Source: Clostridia bacterium (GTDB taxonomy: Bacteria; Bacillota_A; Clostridia; Oscillospirales; CAG-272). Taken from it: a stretch of DNA of 7,005 nt. Below the pieces are notes generated by a model, which saw nothing but the letters and a program-made list of their open reading frames with translations, was not told the DNA's origin and made no database searches. The stretch is from positions 1 through 7,005 of the forward strand of contig JAFQUG010000095.1 in assembly GCA_017408625.1 (NCBI GenBank), written 5' to 3'. This document shows, piece after piece, positions 4,789 through 7,005 of this stretch (its first letter is position 1; each line of letters opens with the position of its first letter). The position numbers and the translations under genes were made by a program.

Positions 4789-5994
4789 TCATTGCTCTTG
4801 TGAAATCATGCCGAGACTCTTATAATACGCTACCGTCAGATCCACCACCATGCCGTAGCTGGCAGTGCCTTCGGTGCCTTGGAACTTGAGGAAGGTGTCG
4901 TTGACTGCGCCCGAAACCGAGCTTGCGGGACTGTTCTGATACTTGGAAAAGAAGTTATTGTAGGCAATCATTTCGCGTCGGACGTCCATGTCCAGCGTGT
5001 CTCTGACCTCTTTGTAAAGATCGGGGTTGGCGCGATAGAGCGCATTGGCAACGTATTCATACATGTTCAGATACGCGCAGTATCGGATATAGTCGTCATC
5101 CGATTCCATGCATACAAGGAAGGCGATCATGTTTGCCTCGTCCTCCTTGGCAATGCCTCGCTGGTGCGCCAGCTCGTGCGCTGCGGTATAGGGAATGGTG
5201 TAATCGGGGAACGCGATATCAATATTGGCCTCTCCCGTAAAGTAAGAGTAAACGCCTGTGATATGCGTGTAGTTCATCAGCTCGCTGAGCATGACCGGCT
5301 TGAGCCTTGAGGAATAGTGATCGATAAAGTCGTGCTTTGCGCAGAAGGTGTCATAGGCGGCAAGCAGCTTGTCATTCATCTCCGAGAGCGTGTAGGGCAT
5401 CACCGAAAAATCAGCTGTGTCATAGCCGACGTTTTCTTTTTCCTCGTTGACGCGCTTTGCCAGTATCATAGCAGTCTCGTAAAGCTCCTCGGCGCTGACG
5501 TCCTCTTGCTGCATGCCAAGCTTTTGGTCAAGCGGCTTGCCGTGATATCCCGTGGCAAAGGTAAAGACGAACATGGAAAGCAGCAGGCTGACCACCGAGA
5601 GCAAAATGCCCACGAAGCTCCAGGTGCTGCGCCAGGTGTCGCAGCGGTATTTGGCCGCATACCATACGACAAGACCGAATGCGACGGGTAAGAGAAGCAG
5701 ACAAGCCTCGCCAAGTGAGAATGGAATTGGATTGGTCAGCGCGGCCAGCACGCGGCGGAACAGCTCGCTGATGTTTTGATTGAAGAAATCGGCAAAGTCG
5801 GGCCACAGCCGTGCCGTGACGTAAATGATCAGAGCCAGTGCGCCCATGCCAAAGAACACGTAACTGACGATAGGTAAACGCTCGTGGCGCGGCTCGACTG
5901 CCCGCCACTGTGCCTTTTCTTCGGGAGAAAGGGCGGCATACTCCTTAGCGGAAATGACCGAAGGAGCGAGCTCGGTTTTTTGTTTGTTTTTCAT
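4789..5994 (-). CDS. DUF3810 family membrane protein with HExxH motif
   Basis: 401 residues. A polar N-terminal segment (1-40) is followed by three predicted membrane helices at about 41-63, 93-113 and 125-148. A long soluble domain of about 250 residues follows; with the N-terminus inside it would lie outside the membrane. The key motif is HELAHQRG (273-280) followed by EDEAN (284-288). This gluzincin-like pattern gives two zinc-binding histidines and a catalytic glutamate, with a downstream Glu as likely third ligand. DUF3810 proteins carry this motif, but I know of no demonstrated substrate, so peptidase activity is inference. The frame stays open to 6357, but that extension lies inside the neighbouring gene. 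ATG 5994 gives the family start and overlaps the TGA of the pseudouridine synthase gene as ATGA, implying translational coupling. A terminator follows at once. Confidence 0.88.
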   Translation of the reverse strand: MKNKQKTELAPSVISAKEYAALSPEEKAQWRAVEPRHERLPIVSYVFFGMGALALIIYVTARLWPDFADFFNQNISELFRRVLAALTNPIPFSLGEACLLLLPVAFGLVVWYAAKYRCDTWRSTWSFVGILLSVVSLLLSMFVFTFATGYHGKPLDQKLGMQQEDVSAEELYETAMILAKRVNEEKENVGYDTADFSVMPYTLSEMNDKLLAAYDTFCAKHDFIDHYSSRLKPVMLSELMNYTHITGVYSYFTGEANIDIAFPDYTIPYTAAHELAHQRGIAKEDEANMIAFLVCMESDDDYIRYCAYLNMYEYVANALYRANPDLYKEVRDTLDMDVRREMIAYNNFFSKYQNSPASSVSGAVNDTFLKFQGTEGTASYGMVVDLTVAYYKSLGMISQEQ

Positions 5995-6911
5995 GAGTAC
6001 CTCGGAAAATATTGTTTGATCAAGCCCAGCATATCCTCGGGCAGAGGGGCTGATTGCAGCATGCGCTTGTCCGAAAAGGGAAGTGGGAATTCCAGGCTTT
6101 GCGCGTGCAGCGCGTGGCGGTCGATGCGCTCGTCGGGTGTGCCGTAAAGATCGTCGCCAAGCAAAGGGTGTCCTATGTAAGCAAAGTGTACACGGATCTG
6201 GTGTGTGCGCCCGGTTCGCGGAAAGACGCGGATCAGGGAAAGACCGTCTTTCGCATCCAGCACCTCGTAATCGGTGATTGAGACCTCGCTCGGATCGGTT
6301 GAATCGGGGCAAGTGGTGCGCATGATCACGCTTTCGGCCTGTCTGCGAATGCCGCAATCGATGGTGTGAACAAGGCCGTCTACGGGCAGCTCTCCCACAG
6401 CAATGGCAAGGTAGGTCTTGTGCACCTCGCCCGTCTTGATGGCCTCTGTCAGCTTACCGGACGCCACCTTATCCTTGGCGGCAAGCACCACGCCGGATGT
6501 GTTGCGATCAAGCCTGCCCATGGGGCGGAACACAAAGGGAACACCCGCTTTGGCATAGCGGAACGCAAGCGCATTGGCAAGCGTGTCGTCGTGATGATTG
6601 TGAGAGGGGTGCGTGGGCATGTGCGGCGGCTTATTCATGACGATGATGTGCGCGTCCTCGTAAAGCACATCCAAGGGAATATCCGTGGGAGGGACGTTGT
6701 GTGAGGCACGATCGGGTGTGTCGTCGATGGCAAGACCCAGCACGTCGCCCTCATTCAAGATGCGGCGCACCGTGACGTGCTCTCCGTTGACCGTAATGCC
6801 GTTTTCGGTCTGCTTGAGCACGGTCAGCATGCGGGAGGAGATGGAAAGGGTATGCTGAATATAAGAGCGCACGGTTCTGCCGTGATGTTCGGCATCGATC
6901 ACGAAATCCAT
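5991..6911 (-). CDS. RluA-family pseudouridine synthase
   Basis: Converts specific uridines in RNA, most likely 23S rRNA, to pseudouridine. 306 residues, typical for RluA/RluC/RluD. The N-terminal part (about 1-65, with SSRMLTVLKQTENGITVNGEHV) resembles an S4-like RNA-binding domain. The catalytic domain follows with LYEDAHIIVMNKPPHMPTHP (83-102) and MGRLDRNTSGVVL (131-143). Asp135 is the catalytic nucleophile. HKTYLAI (164-170) and TGRTHQIRVHFAYIGHPLLGD (233-253) complete the family core. HALHAQSLEFP (266-276) is the usual C-terminal motif. ATG 6911 has AGGAGGA six bases upstream. The site class (RluD-like or other) cannot be decided from sequence alone, so no symbol is given. The upstream frame apparently ends 12 bases before it, and the DUF3810 gene overlaps its stop, so all three look like one operon. 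Confidence 0.92.
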   Translation of the reverse strand: MDFVIDAEHHGRTVRSYIQHTLSISSRMLTVLKQTENGITVNGEHVTVRRILNEGDVLGLAIDDTPDRASHNVPPTDIPLDVLYEDAHIIVMNKPPHMPTHPSHNHHDDTLANALAFRYAKAGVPFVFRPMGRLDRNTSGVVLAAKDKVASGKLTEAIKTGEVHKTYLAIAVGELPVDGLVHTIDCGIRRQAESVIMRTTCPDSTDPSEVSITDYEVLDAKDGLSLIRVFPRTGRTHQIRVHFAYIGHPLLGDDLYGTPDERIDRHALHAQSLEFPLPFSDKRMLQSAPLPEDMLGLIKQYFPRYS

Positions 6912-6923
6912 AGATCATCCTCC

Positions 6924-7005
6924 TTACAAATCTTGCAAGCGAAAGCTCGCCGAAAGATGCGAAAATGCATCGTCGTCGGGCAATTCGGTTCGATTCCCGT
7001 TCGGC
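6924..7005 (-). CDS. Possible C-terminal end of an upstream gene, function unknown
   Basis: A minus-strand frame enters from the right edge and runs 26 codons without a stop to TAA at 6924-6926. The visible end reads ELPDDDAFSHLSASFRLQDL. The stop overlaps the AGGAGGA ribosome binding site of the pseudouridine synthase gene and lies 12 bases from its ATG, a normal operon junction. The residues are plausible for a cytoplasmic C-terminus but too few to assign; they do not look like the end of lspA, which often precedes this kind of gene. It could also be an untranslated leader, as 26 open codons are not strong evidence. Confidence 0.5.
   Translation of the reverse strand, partial: PNGNRTELPDDDAFSHLSASFRLQDL

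Noticed and set aside
5995..6357. N-terminal extension of the DUF3810 frame
   Set aside because: The extra 121 codons lie inside the pseudouridine synthase gene in another frame and do not resemble protein; the ATG at 5994 fits the family.
6930..7005. tRNA gene suggested by GGTTCGATTCC near the right edge
   Set aside because: The stem around this loop has only two good pairs before a mismatch, there is no D arm or anticodon arm at the right distance, and the enclosing pair gives only 57 bases.
1..7005. Alternative genetic code with TGA as sense codon
   Set aside because: TGA ends the pseudouridine synthase gene at an ATGA overlap and ends the DUF3810 gene just before a terminator, so it works as a stop here.

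Overview
The window looks like a chromosomal segment of a Gram-positive clostridial (Bacillota, class Clostridia) bacterium of roughly balanced base composition. The evidence is family content and signal style: a SigH-like sigma factor, a DUF4364 protein, a small double zinc-ribbon protein of a type common in Firmicutes, a DUF3810 membrane protein, GGAGG-type ribosome binding sites, near-consensus sigma-A promoters and compact intrinsic terminators. I cannot place it to genus. No phage, plasmid, insertion sequence, CRISPR array, rRNA or tRNA gene is visible.

Left part (1-1653). The N-terminal half of homoserine dehydrogenase (hom, minus strand, running off the left edge) is divergent from a DUF4364 gene on the plus strand. 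Their promoters sit back to back with 9 bases between the two -35 boxes. The DUF4364 frame is interrupted by one in-frame TGA at codon 61, yet both halves are in the same frame and both match the family. A strong, probably bidirectional terminator closes this unit at about 1474-1520.

Middle (1591-3029). A near-perfect promoter (TTGACA, 16 bases, TATAAT) drives a SigH-like sigma factor. A 103-residue protein with four CxxC pairs follows after 45 bases with no terminator between, so the two are probably cotranscribed. A perfect 17-bp terminator stem ends the unit. The next 270 bases hold no gene: they contain a composite repeat (a 31-base direct repeat and an imperfect inverted copy around small hairpins), then a branched hairpin that probably terminates murA from the other side.

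Right part (3030-7005, all minus strand). murA makes the first committed step of peptidoglycan synthesis and is intact, with every catalytic residue checked present. Upstream of it lies about 390 bases of AT-rich DNA with a promoter and six copies of a ten-base motif (consensus TGTCGYANTA), some forming a perfect palindrome and some spaced at 10 and 20 bases, which suggests a binding region for a regulator. Two tandem terminators separate this from an operon of an RluA-family pseudouridine synthase and a DUF3810 membrane protein with an HELAH motif, joined by an ATGA stop/start overlap. The right edge shows what seems to be the last codons of a further upstream gene.

Most of the window is ordinary housekeeping sequence. 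The parts worth a second look are the TGA-interrupted DUF4364 gene, the motif cluster upstream of murA and the composite intergenic repeat. None of these is proven to be a new system.
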